A program made the translations under genes and the position numbers. The notes below the pieces were generated by a model. That model was not told where the DNA came from, ran no database searches, and saw only the letters and a program-made list of their open reading frames with translations. From positions 6,872,598-6,936,597 of the forward strand of contig NC_135560.1 in NCBI RefSeq assembly GCF_964340395.1: a DNA stretch of 64,000 nucleotides. The letters run 5' to 3'. This DNA is from Glandiceps talaboti. Taxonomy: Eukaryota; Hemichordata; Enteropneusta; Spengelidae. Every line of letters starts with the position of its first letter. Position 1 is the first letter of the stretch. Shown piece by piece: positions 1 through 53,012 of this stretch.

Positions 1-524
1 GTAGACATGAATATTTATTAGATGAACAATACGTATTCATGACTATTTATCTCGAGGAAATAAGCACTTAGGAGTCATGAATATTCAAGTCTGCTAAGAC
101 CCATCACACCATGGTGCACCACTGAGATGAATAATAGTTTCAATTTGGTGTTTCTTGGAAATAGCGCAAAATTTATGTGAATGATATGAAATCATGAAAT
201 ACATCTCTAGATTCTCAAATTTTATGGAAATACCTTTATTTCATGCTCCTTTGATGACAGAATAGAATAGTTTGACAAAGTTTTAGCATTCAAGTAATAC
301 AAATTACGCAAACTCAGCCTAGTAAGTTGAATCGTTAATCTTTTTTTGATTGATTTTTCCATTCCAATGAAAGTATGAAACCCTAAGAATTTAGTTGGCA
401 TTAGAACAGTAATTTCCATTCTCTTGAAATGATACAAATTGTGGCATCTTTACTGTCCTTTATAGTTTGATGGATGTGTTTCTATTTTGAGTGAAAGGGA
501 AGATATACATGGTGAGTAATTTAC
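1..524. other. Intronic sequence of the STRA6-type gene, nothing else seen
   Basis: AT-rich sequence with no exon continuing the reading phase and no repeat I can identify. Confidence 0.5.
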
Positions 525-7128
<6,604 letters not shown>

Positions 7129-7382
7129 CTGGAACATAAAAAAATACATTTATTGTAAGTATCCTGAAAATTATAATCTGACTTAAAGTAACATAAGTTG
7201 ATTTTTATAAACTGTTTATTCAAGTGAAAACACTGACATAAAACCTCAATTATACTATTCTAGTATTCTTAGACTAGCTAGTCGATGCATGCCTAGCCTT
7301 CTATGATATTACAGTTGTTTCCTGACATTGTTAGAACAGTTGATTGCATTTTAGGGATTTCCTAAACATTTTTAAATACGTA

Positions 7383-7829
7383 TAATATATTACGTCATCG
7401 GATCGTTTGTAAGTTATATCCAGGTTTTAGTTCAGTCAGTTGCAAGTCATGGTTATGTATACTTTAGTAAGTAGAATACTGCGAGTAACTTTGAAATATG
7501 CAGGAAACATTACGTATATTATATAAACTCAGCTTGTGCCCCTTTGATAATCATTGAAACATGACAGAGCAGCGTTGCTGTTTTCTTTGTTATATAGTTA
7601 CTATGGAAACGAAGTATTTAAAGAATCAATGAGGTATAACTCACCAACGATTTCCGTTATGACTTAAAGAGGCACAAGCTGGGTTGATTTTGGGACTTTT
7701 TTTTGCTGCTTATTAAAATGGTACTCGCAGTATTCTACTTACTGATGTATTCTTAACCATCACTTGCTATTGAACTGAAATCTGGTATTAAAATATAACT
7801 TATAAACGAACCGATGGCGTAATTTATTA
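7383..7829. mobile_element. Foldback (long inverted repeat) element
   Basis: Two inverted arms of about 150-170 bp (about 7383-7555 and 7665-7829) with high similarity, including the shared run AAGTAGAATACTGCGAGTA, and a unique centre of about 100 bp. Outer ends read TAATATATTACG on the left and TAATAAATTACG inward from the right. No clear target duplication and no coding potential: a non-autonomous foldback or MITE, family unknown. It lies just upstream of the first recognised STRA6-type exon. Confidence 0.7.
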
Positions 7830-7882
7830 CACCTAAGAATTAAACTGAATGTCGAGGAAATTTCTACTGTTTTACTTTATAT

Positions 7883-7885
<3 letters not shown>

Positions 7886-7967
<82 letters not shown>

Positions 7968-7981
7968 TTATCTGTCTGTCT
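7886..7981. repeat. (TCTG)n tetranucleotide array
   Basis: About 95 bp of TCTG repeats next to the right end of the foldback element. Confidence 0.96.
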
Positions 7982-8047
7982 TAAACGTGTCAACACCTAG
8001 TTTTAATACTAAATAGTAAATGTAGAGGTGTTTGATATACAATATGA

Positions 8048-8178
8048 GGCAGCAGGGGGTGTACCTTTTTTAGTGTGAGATGGTCAACTTCTTTGAATTC
8101 GCCATCTCCCTTAACGTACTGATAGCCACCAAATTTGACATCTTATTCTTACACTAAAAAAGTAGTACACCCCCTGCC
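8048..8178. mobile_element. Small hairpin/MITE-like element
   Basis: 131 bp with inverted ends of about 30 bp: left end GGCAGCAGGGGGTGTACC then a T run and AGTGTGAGAT; the right end reads inward as GGCAGGGGGTGTACTAC then a T run and AGTGTAAGAA. No coding potential. Family not recognised. Confidence 0.6.
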
Positions 8179-9084
8179 TATCATTGTTTGACATTGAACA
8201 TAAGCTGCACATAAAGGAGGTCTTTTTAGATACGGTACTAATTGACAAAACTAGTGAATAAATTTCAATTATGGCATCGTGAACCCATTACATAGGTAGA
8301 TGTTCTAATTATTGATAAAATAAACGAGCTCAGAGCAGGTCAAAGTTCAAATTCGTCTGCTTAATCTCTTCTTCTATTTGTCGATTTTAAATTTAGATGT
8401 ATTAATATGAAATTGAAGATTTTTGAGTTCTTTTTCATCTGATTCACTACAAGTGAACGCGGTCTGTTTATTACATTATGAAAATTATGTGATTCAAACA
8501 ATAAGCATACAAAAACTAAACCTGCTGGCCTCTGAATCTAACTCAGAGGCTCAAATCGAATTTATGAAGGGTCAATGAGTAATGTCTCGGTTTATCCCCC
8601 TCTAGATCTAATTTGAATTGAGTTTCAACAGTATTGGCGAGACCCAGTGGGTCAAAAGTTTAAGTTGTCGTCAGAAAGATAGAATGCTTAAAATCGGATC
8701 AATGTCAACAAGGTCTTCAAATATCCTAATAGAAAAAATGTATATACCGTAGTTTGACCAATTCTTACCTTATATATAAATAACGATCCTCACAAAATCG
8801 CGATTTCGGATAGGCTGTCACTCATGACGTAATCTCTTGACTGTCATCTCAAATGGTAACTACTTCGGGTAACATGGTGGACGTATTCATGTGTACAATG
8901 TAAACTGTAAATATATGTGTGTATGAAGCCACCCAGGTCATAAAAATGAACAAAAGTCATCACGCATGCGCTCATCAAATTGTATAAATGTGTTGCCTGG
9001 TGTCTGAAAAATGCTGTACAAGCCTGAGGTCACCTGAGTAAATGTAAATATTGCATAGACAGTGATAACGTCCCATCGAGTCAC

Positions 9085-9640
9085 CTTCCGTAAGGAAGGT
9101 TATATATTGGGGATGAAAAGTCTGTGTGTGTATGTGTCTGTCTGTTTATCTAATTACGTCTGTATCACTATTTTCTCAAAAACGGCTGGTTCAATTCAAA
9201 CGAAATTTGGTGCACATGTTCTGTAGGGTAATGGCAAGAAGTAATTAGGTTTTGGTAAATATCCAATGTATATTAATGAGCTATTTACATAATTAATGGT
9301 TTTCGGTAATTAGGCTATATCTTAAGAATGCACTCTTCAAGTTCAATATAATTTGATACATACATTGACGATAACAAAGTGCATGTGTCATAAAGTAGTA
9401 TAATATAGCTTGTAGATTTAATGACTCACTTGCATAACTAATGATTTTCAGTAAGTAAGCTATAGCTTACGAATGCAACCTTCAAATTCAATATAATTTG
9501 GCAAATACTTCAAACATAAGGAAGGGCACATGTCCTGAAAGGATTGTTGATGTAGCTTTCGTTTTAATGAATAATTTGCATAATCAATTATTTTCAGTGT
9601 ACATGAAGAATATAAGCTTCAAATTTATTAGTATAGCGAT
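9085..9640. repeat. Degenerate tandem repeat, unit about 115-130 bp, three units
   Basis: Three diverged direct units share the phrases ATTAATGATTTTCAGTAA, GCTATAGCTTA.GAATGCA and TTCAA.TTCAATATAATTTG. Preceded by a block with a TG-rich run and GGTTCAATTCAAACGAAATT. Probably the remains of a dispersed repeat; no coding potential. Confidence 0.5.
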
Positions 9641-11640
9641 TTCATATTCGAGTTCCTAAGAGTAGTAAAGTTTCTTGATCCCTAAGGCAACGTCTGTAAA
9701 TTTTACGTAATGTGATTTGTTAACAATCCTTGAACTTGGCCAGCGTCCTAGTCAGGCCCGGCGTACGTGATAATTTACAGGTCAGACGACCTTTAGTTAT
9801 GATTAACAGGTCATTTCGACCACAAATTCGAACCGCGAAGTGAAATATCATCAATTGCAGTAGTTAGAGAGTTATTTTAGTCTAAGGCCATTCATATGTA
9901 AATTAGCAGTTTCCTATTTAAGTGGTAAACTTCAGAGCCTCGACGAACAGATTTTACCAGTCTGTTCCAGGTGTAGCTCATCGGATATAATACTAGTGAA
10001 GGTACAAAGTAGACTTTGCGTGGTCCACTCCGTAGCTACGTAGATAGTACACCTCGGATGGCAGCGATATTAGAGAGATAATCCCCCCCCCCCTTTGCTT
10101 CAACCAGTTTGGCTATTGGTGATAAGTGCAGCAACTCTGATCTGTTCAACTTTTACAATATACTTGAAGAGATTAAAGTCGAGTGTTTCATTTGAGATAT
10201 TCTTCTCTAGCGTATACGTATTTTCTGGCGATCTTTGGGTCGTTAACCCCATACTATAGATTCCCCTCCCCGATTCCTGAATCATTGAACCAGCGAGACA
10301 TCGGAAGAAGACCACATCGACAACGCTACAACAAGTGAAGACAACGTTCAATTTTATTTTGGTTGGTGCTGGCCGAAGTTCGACAATTAATGAACGGAAG
10401 TCAGTTACCACCTGGTGGCAGCTACTACTATATTTTCAACGATTTCCCTCCCCTTACCCTTTAACCTTATTCTTTTACAGAATTTGACCTTAGCGTCAAA
10501 TGATCAAAATAAACACAGAACACAGAATACAAATAAATCACCCCCAACAGTAAAAGACTGTTACACAAGTACTAGTATTGTGTCATTATCATAACATTTC
10601 TTTGATCTGATTTGTCTTTGAAATCGTGGAAAATTGCCAAACGTGTCATCACGGGATATTTGCTTCACGACCGGCACGCTCTTACATGATCGTAGCAGGG
10701 CGACGTCGACTTGGAGGACGGTTACGGGTCATACAATTTTGGCAATTTTCTTAGTCACCGTTATGAGTTTATTAATAGAGAAAATGACACCCATATAGTC
10801 CAAGTTCGCTCTTGCAACTGCATGTAACATCCGATTTCCCTACAGCGCATTACTGCGATATTACCAAAACTAAACCCTTTCTGTGGATGTAATATCGGTG
10901 TTACGTTCTAAGGTTCCTTGGTGTAACGTTTCAGTGTCTAAGTTCTGTAGTTGCAGGTGGGTCAGTAGAACGTAAGCGATTGTCCACTTTAACTGTCTTT
11001 CTAGGGTACCAAGATCTACAAGCTTGTCTAAGTTAGGAATTAGCTACACGGGTATCGTCACATACACGTACGCTCTTACACTCAGGCAGAGAGAGAGAGA
11101 GACACCTCACACCAACAGATGCGTTGTAATCAAAATCTAAGAGTCGGAATAGAAATCCGGAATCCAGAATCTAGAATCCAGAATAACGTTATTCATAATA
11201 CATTCTCGTATATAGACTGAATGACGTCATTTGTTCTAAAATATAAATTTGTTATGAAAGACGATCTTTCACCTAGATTAATTGTTCTAGAAGACATGGT
11301 GAACTTTCCACCAGAATATTTAAGATTGAGATTCAAGATCATGCCATATATAAATGTTCACGTGTAAGACAAATGTTGATCACGCCATGGGAAAATTAAA
11401 TAATAATTTGAATTCGATGATCAAGAACTAATTGTTTACAAGAACTAATCTATGTTGTTTAATCAAAACACTTGTCTTTTGTTAGCAACTAGAGATAAGT
11501 ATAAATAATACAGGATTAGTAGATAAATCAACATATTTGTAGATAACGCTGTTGTTAGCTCCTGTTTGTAAGTAAGTAGTACAAATGTGTATTTTGTATT
11601 AATGTAGGTAAAAAATTCCAAATATGATATTTCTGGATCG
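9641..11640. other. Intergenic, no supported feature
   Basis: A C run at 10083-10093 and a 103-codon minus-strand open frame at 10100-10411 without recognisable domain content. Nothing else found. Confidence 0.4.
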
Positions 11641-11642
11641 TA

Positions 11643-12360
11643 ACAAAGGCACGCCAATCCGAATGCAAGGTTCGTGACACGTGACGCACTAAGATTGTTG
11701 TACGAAATGTTCGAATATATTCTACATTTCGATTCCATTTTCCATGACAACTTCTAGTTCACATAAAAGAGACGCAGGCGCAGTAATCAGTCATTTGTTC
11801 TACAATCGCCGAACACGCAACATCGCTCGCTTACTCACTCTTTCAATGGGATGATGCAAAGGACATAACCAGTCGCATCTTTACAAAAAAAGCTGTCTGC
11901 CATGTCATGTCATGCGCCACCAAATTTGTTAAGTATTATACTTGTGTTTTTACGCACGTTATATTGGACGTATAATAATTATAGATATCGTTACTAGACT
12001 ACTAGAGGACGTACGTCATCAACAAATAATCGACTAAATATTGGTACACCAATCAGAATGCATAATTTGTGACACGTGACTTACTAAGATATTAAGAACT
12101 AAGAACGTTCTAATAGTCGGCATGTGTTCTATTTTCCTTGGCAACTCCTGGTTTATATAAAACAGACGCTGACGCCATAATCGATCATTTGTTCTACGAT
12201 CGCCGAACGGGTAACATCGATGTCTAAGTAGGGGAGATGATGCAGAGAAACCAACGGCGTGGACATCAGGCACATAGTTACACAGCAGCCTACTAAGTCA
12301 TGATATGCGCCACCATTTCGTTAAGTATTGTTTACTTTTGTTTTTATACGTCAAGTTACA
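11643..12360 (+). repeat. Tandem duplication of a promoter-like block (two units, about 395 bp apart)
   Basis: Unit 1 about 11643-11960, unit 2 about 12041-12360. Shared in order: CCAAT followed by GAATGCA, GTGACACGTGAC (E-box), a TATA-like run (CATAAAAGAGACG and TATATAAAACAGACG), CATTTGTTCTAC.ATCGCCGAAC, GATGATGCA and ATGCGCCACC. Spacing is preserved despite divergence. Read on the plus strand it resembles a TATA promoter, but no coding exon follows that I can support. Confidence 0.55.
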
Positions 12361-12479
12361 TGAAACATAATATATGTATAAGGAAATCGTTACGAAATGA
12401 TGTGTTCAAAACACAATGCACAATTTCCATAAACATGTTGACCACTTTCGGAGAATAATCACCAAAACATTTTTTTTCT

Positions 12480-13345
12480 TCGGGCAAAAGTGAACATGTG
12501 TACAGAATCCTTCGGGCCATGGTCACGTGGGTAGCTGAGTGTACAACTGATAAGTAGTGGACTGATCGAGGTAGGGGTCTGTACATTGAGCGACAGGGGA
12601 GAGAGCGATACGACCCTAGTGCCGTTAGTAGGTCATGTCCAGGGTCAATAATGACCCACCCCTCCGCTTCTGTTGGTATACTGAGTGAAGCTCTATCATG
12701 TAAATGCCCGGCATGACAGTAAGACCCCAGAGCCGCCTAGAAGGATTCGTTGAAAACATTAATATTCTAATGGTATCTCTGCAAATATGTAAAAAAAAAA
12801 AAAAAAGACTTGTATGCAATGTGTGTCTATGGAAATCGTGCTTTGTGACATATATGTAGATTTAAAAAGTAAACTATGTGTTATGTGTTTTCCACCAATA
12901 AATGTACCCACCCGGTTCGTGTGTGCAGTCCATCCGTCCCACCCACCCACCCACAATTCATAATTATACCAGTGTTTGTAGATCCAGAGTTGTTAATTGT
13001 TACACTCATCATCAGAAGCCACTTGCCCATGGTGTCCTGCATATCAGAAAGCAAACTGCGGTACTCGGCCGATCCTCCATGGGAGACATGGCGAAAAACA
13101 AAATTTTTAAGATGGTAGGGGACGGTACCACATACTGTACGTCGGACTTTCATAGGCTTCCAACAGTGACAGTAGATCAGAACCACTCGTCGCAGTTTAC
13201 CATATTTCTTATTAATGTAGAATATTCGACCAGCCCACTAACCTACATACTCAACCATCCACCCACCCACCCACCCCATCCACTTTCCGTCCGTTCATTC
13301 ATTCATTCCTTAATTCGCTCACTCACTCACTTACTTAAGAGTGTT
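12480..13345 (+). repeat. Interspersed repeat, copy 1 (blocks A and B plus tetranucleotide tail)
   Basis: Block A (about 12480-12770) and block B (about 12955-13245) each match, on the opposite strand, blocks at 62100-62400 and 62880-63160, with roughly 80-90% identity by eye. A CCAC/CATT/CTCA tetranucleotide tail follows B at 13250-13340. In the second copy the order along the same strand is B, tail, A, so the blocks are permuted. Open frames across it are not genes. Confidence 0.7.
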
Positions 13346-13555
13346 TTTAGCAAGGCAAAGCATTTTTATCAGATGACGAAAAGGTTGAGAGGGTTAGTTC
13401 GTCAATTCCCCCCGTTTCCTAATTATCAATTTTTACCTTCCATGAATCGTGAATGTTCATTTTTATTTCTTAAGTCGTGAACTTGTCCGTCTTTGTCCTC
13501 CACATTATAATATAAACATAGTCTACAACACAAATAATCAGTTTTAAAATCCACT

Positions 13556-13561
13556 TTTATT
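13556..13561 (-). terminator. Candidate polyadenylation signal (AATAAA) for the ADAMTS7/12-type gene
   Basis: AATAAA on the minus strand followed within about 30 nt by a GT-rich element. One of at least two candidates; transcript data are absent. Confidence 0.35.
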
Positions 13562-15156
13562 AAAATCACCACAAAAGTGAAATACCCACATCAATAATAA
13601 ACTAAAAGGAAACAGACAACGTAATATGTAAATAAATCTGATTACGTCATACTGTGCTGATGACGTAATTAAACTGATGATGTGAGCACCTGAGTTGTCT
13701 TCTTTTTTCCATAAAAAAAATCTCTTCGTTTTCCATTTAAAATGACACGATTCTACATATATGTGCTCTCACTTGTCTACAAAAATACTGAAACCATAAA
13801 CACTTGTAAATAATATCCATACGTTATATATAATACCCACACATACGAATAAACGTACTATTTTCTAATGTACCCTTTTCAAATTTCTAGAAACTGGACA
13901 TCGCCTATGAAACAAGGGTTATTGCTCGTCTAAGAGTGTTTTTGCAACTAAATTAAAGTGTTCGAGTAACAGTCGAGAAAGCCATTGTTCACAGAAAATG
14001 TCGATAGGTAAATTATATCATACCTTTCAGTGACACCATATTTTGCCATTATATTTTGCGGTCGTGCCAACTACTTTGTTCATTTATCCTATTGTGGAGT
14101 GACATCTTGCGGCCATACCCCACTTTGCATTGACAAATTGCGGTCATGCCTTTATTTGTAGACAAGAAAAACTCTGTTGACAGTGACATACATGTAGTAT
14201 GTTTCAAAACAATGTGTCGATACATTTGTGCACTGGTATAACTGAATAACAGACCACAGGCAGAAAAAGCACAGGTTGTATGTGTATATATGTGTATATG
14301 TGTGGTCTTGCACACCATATTTATGTCTATACAACTAAACAAATATAATTTGACACAAACTATATCCTAGCAATACATTACCCCGTCTTATAATTCAAAT
14401 TATTTACAAGTCTACAGTTAACTTCTGTCTTGGGTCAAATCACTAAAAAAACAAGTTTTTTTTGAATGCCAGTTCTGCGATCCAGATATCACATCACTGA
14501 ACTTCCAATAAATAATGCCACAAACTGTCGGTGAATAAATATTTCCATTGATTTGTTACCCAAGAAAAACGGGAGACAAAAAGTACTCTGTAGAGGTAAA
14601 GTTGAGTTCTTTACAACAGCACCAAAAGATATCAATACTAATAATTCAGACGTAAAAATTATGGCAGCTCATACAAGGAAAACTTCACTATAAAGCTACA
14701 CACCGATAATGACTTTCAGCTACACAGATAACGACACTACCCATTGATAAAATGTAAGCAATATGAACTCGAGCTAATATCATAAAAAAATACTTCGACT
14801 TGTGAAGCTTAAGATATGAACTTTGCATTTCGATTATCATCTGTTACATGCACCAGTATATGTAAATCAACTGTTACAACCTGGTCTGAGCCAATCAGAA
14901 TTCTTAGCAGTAGCATCATACTCGTATAATTGCATTTGCTTTTAGAGTTACAATGCATCTGGATGATTTGAAAATCTGTTTTACTTCCGTAGAAATTGCA
15001 TTCTGAGCGGGAATTCTCGTACATAATTTGTAAAACACGCTTCAAAATGAGCAGAATTCCGTTTACCAGCAACGTTGTTTCTGTCTTTTTCTTTACAAAA
15101 GAAAGTTTTTACTTAAATTTTAAGAAAATGGTTTGACATCATGACACGATAGCAAT
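13556..15156 (-). other. Probable 3' UTR of the ADAMTS7/12-type gene
   Basis: No coding exon follows the TGA at 15159-15157. The minus strand carries AATAAA at 13561-13556 with a GT-rich stretch just downstream (GATTATTTGTGTTGTAG), and another AATAAA near 14157-14152. The extent of the UTR is inferred. Confidence 0.4.
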
Positions 15157-46507
<31,351 letters not shown>

Positions 46508-46670
46508 TGTGAATCCGTAGGCGATGATGTCTCGCTGTTTCCTCAACTTCACTAGTACTACCTTACAACTGTTCACGTAGAGTGTTATATGCGTCAGCTT
46601 TTGCTCAGACAGATAGAGCGTGAATGGCCTTGCTACAGTCACTCACCAGCAAATAAGCTTATAAGCTGTT

Positions 46671-46696
46671 CTATATACGCTCAAACGCCCGCCCAC
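46671..46696 (-). promoter_or_regulatory. Candidate core promoter of the ADAMTS7/12-type gene (TATA and GC box)
   Basis: On the minus strand, GGGCGGGCG (about 46694-46686) is followed by TATATAG (46677-46671), 165 nt upstream of the start codon. Transcription would start near 46640-46650. The start site is inferred. Confidence 0.5.
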
Positions 46697-47044
46697 AATT
46701 GTCACCCTGCCAGTGTGATGGCATAAAATATAAACATCCGAGGAGTACCCTTGTATCAAATGCCTTCTAAGGGAATACTAAGCTGAACTCTATCGGTGAG
46801 GGCAAACAAGACACACAAAAGACTAACTCGTATGCACTGTAATGAACGCCTTTTAAACGGTAATTGAAAGAGAGTCAGCTAATTAAAATTGGAAAAAAGG
46901 CTACAAAATGCGCTTGAAATATTTAACACGGAACTTTAAAGTATCACTGATTTGATTTTAACTCACATCTTTCACAAATCTTTTTTGGGGGAGAGGGGGG
47001 TATGTCAATGTCTGTGGAATTCTGCCTGTCTTTGGTTCAATATA

Positions 47045-50509
<3,465 letters not shown>

Positions 50510-51140
50510 TTTTCATGTCGAGATGAACGACTTCAAAGATGTTTTGCTTAAATTGTCAACTGTCTGTTTTTATTTGTTTCTTTGTATTGAGTAATACAAT
50601 TAAACAATCACCACTTGTCAATAACGTCAAGAAATGGTTGTTTGTTTGCTATTTGACTGGTTTGTTTGTTTGTTTGTTTGTTTGTTTGCTACTCCAAAGA
50701 TAACAATGAAAACAACGATGATCTCTGTATTCCAACGTCGAGATGAACCTCTTTGAAGGTTGTGCATTTGCTGTACGTGTACATTTGTACTTATTATTTT
50801 GTTTCTATAAACAATTATTTGCTTGTTTTGGTTTTGTTTGTTTGTTATTAGTACACAATGATAACAACTATGAGGTGACTATAAAGGCGGTTTGGTGTTT
50901 ATTGTTGTTTTGTTTTGTTTGTTTGTTTGTTTGTTAGGTACTATTACGCCATAAAAAAACGAAGACCACTTTTCAACAAAGTCGAAATGAGGCCTTTATA
51001 CATTGACGTCAAAACAAACAACGCTTGTTTGTTTGTTTGTTATTTACTTCTTTTGTTTGTGTATAAAGTAATGTAAATAGAAAAATCCAGTGGAGACGAT
51101 GATGACGACTTCCTAAAGACGTCGAGACGGGACTCTGTGC
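50510..51140. repeat. Degenerate tandem repeat with embedded TTTG arrays
   Basis: Four related segments, each with a phrase like GTCGAGATGAAC (about 50517, 50739, 50983, 51119), preceded by an ACAA.GATGA-type run and followed by TTTG tetranucleotide arrays. Unit about 140-240 bp. Confidence 0.5.
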
Positions 51141-51719
51141 AAGAATGATAGCTTTTGTAGGCTACTATTCTACTTTATCCGTGTTTGCATTTTTTATATG
51201 TTGTCTTTACTTAAACATGTTAAAGCATCACATGAACAGCAGAATTACACTGCCGGTGCATATAACTGTCTATACAAACATAGCAATATGGTGTTTATGT
51301 TCATTGATTCGATAACATATCTATCACCAAAAGTCTTACCTATGTACAACAACTTTTAAGACCAGCTGTCTCGCGAATCTGGGTCTGTTGATGACCCGTG
51401 ATCGAAATCCTTGACAACCAAATAAAACAAAAGCTGTCTGAGAGATGGCAATGTTTCAAAGTTCATATCGTCGTTGTCATCGTTAGTGTTGTGGAGTTAA
51501 CTTTTTGAGCGTTGTGTATATAGCACATCGACTACAAATACCATAACGAGGTGTCCAACCCCTAGACTTAATTATCCTTATGTTATTATTATTTCATATG
51601 AGCAGTATTGCTGAATCATTGAGCGGAGTGGCGGTTTCGAAATACAAACAGATATTCGTCCGTTAATGGCAATATGTGTATCTGTTATTTGTGTGTGGGT
51701 CTTTGAAATGAAATAACTT

Positions 51720-52290
51720 TATAACGACTACTCGTATGCACAGCTGTGACTACATCCTGGAAGAGTACGTGACCAGTAACTGGTCCTGACCCCGGTGCTG
51801 GTTAGGCATATTAATGCGATCCAGGGACCTTTAACATGAATCAAGTGGCGGTATTGAAATAATGTAAATGAAAACAGAACAATAGCTTGTATTAGTGTCG
51901 CCAAATGACTCATTTATGTCGTCTGTGAGGGTGGCCAACACAGGGACCTTGTACATCTCAGCACTAGGATGTGCACCAGCACGAGGATGCAACACCCTAG
52001 GTATGTTACGCCTAGTGTGTTGGACAGAGCTGTTTACAGGGATATTGTACACATAGCTGGTACAGTCCCCGTGGCTCCACTGAGATGGTACAGCTATGTG
52101 CACAACCCTGTCCTAGGTATGTGAATGTTACATGGACGTGCAAGGTTCCATGTGAATGTTGCGTCGGTAAAAACAGTTAACATGATTGCTGAGCATTCAG
52201 TCAGGTTAGGCAAACAATTGAATGTTGAGGGCGAACTATACGAGGTCCCAAGTCCCCGTTGCACTTCATTTCTTTCCAATTTGTTGTATA
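51720..52290. other. Intergenic sequence with possible ancient repeat
   Basis: Phrases such as GCGATCCAGGGACCTTTAAC resemble dispersed non-coding repeats of invertebrate genomes, but there is no second copy in the window to prove it. Confidence 0.25.
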
Positions 52291-52675
52291 TCATGCGTAT
52301 CTGATCCCCTGATACACTGAAATGACTCCATACGAATGAAATGAAAATATACTTTTATTCGTTTGTCAGTCGTTTATGATTTACTGACAGAATAGTGTTC
52401 ATTTTTATAGTTGACGGGTTCATGCAGACAACGAATGTCGACTTCAAATTCTTGTAAACGTTAAATATATTTAACAAATAAATTCTAGTGTTATTTACTT
52501 GCCCATTTCAACAAATAATTACAAATTCATCCACGGGGCCCAGGGGCCAAGGCTTACGATTGTAGGCTTATTATTTTGTTAATAAGAACTAAGAAAAAAT
52601 ATACAACACGCACGTACGCACGCGCGCATACATACACGCGCAGACGCGCGCGCTCACATACGTACGTACACACAC

Positions 52676-52694
52676 ACATACATACATACATACA

Positions 52695-52726
<32 letters not shown>

Positions 52727-52756
52727 CATACATATACATACATACATACATACATA

Positions 52757-52828
<72 letters not shown>
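52676..52828. repeat. (ACAT)n then (TA)n microsatellites
   Basis: ACAT array to about 52757 then TA to about 52828, abutting the 3' end of the left Penelope-like copy, whose own tail is CCTATATATA. Confidence 0.95.
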
Positions 52829-52830
<2 letters not shown>

Positions 52831-52859
52831 TTTTGAAAATTTGAACCAAATTATATGCT

Positions 52860-52916
52860 ATAGACCCTACAGAACTGTTTCGTGAGGTGCGTAGTCCTCA
52901 CTCATCAGGGGTAGAA
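52860..52916 (-). ncRNA. Hammerhead ribozyme in the left Penelope-like copy
   Basis: Minus-strand mirror of the motif at 61102-61156, with identical core and stems: CTGATGA, a 6-bp stem II, GAAA, a 4-bp stem III with a two-base loop, and cleavage expected after the A at 52868. Confidence 0.82.
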
Positions 52917-53012
52917 TGGAATATAGTATCTGCGTATCCTTACCGTTAAATTCTATTATTCTAAAGTTCCTAACAGGGAATATCCACCTAGTAACATAGC
53001 GCATTAGCATAG

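Noticed and set aside
9968-10035. Possible tRNA-derived element (GTAGCTCATCGG A-box-like)
   Set aside because: No acceptable B box, no cloverleaf, and no second copy in the window.
12902-13480. 192-codon plus-strand frame
   Set aside because: It runs through the interspersed repeat and its tetranucleotide tail; the second genomic copy does not preserve the frame.
46508-46642. Upstream in-frame Met that would extend the ADAMTS N-terminus by 45 residues
   Set aside because: It would bury the signal peptide and run back into the promoter region; the ATG at 46507 gives a canonical signal peptide.
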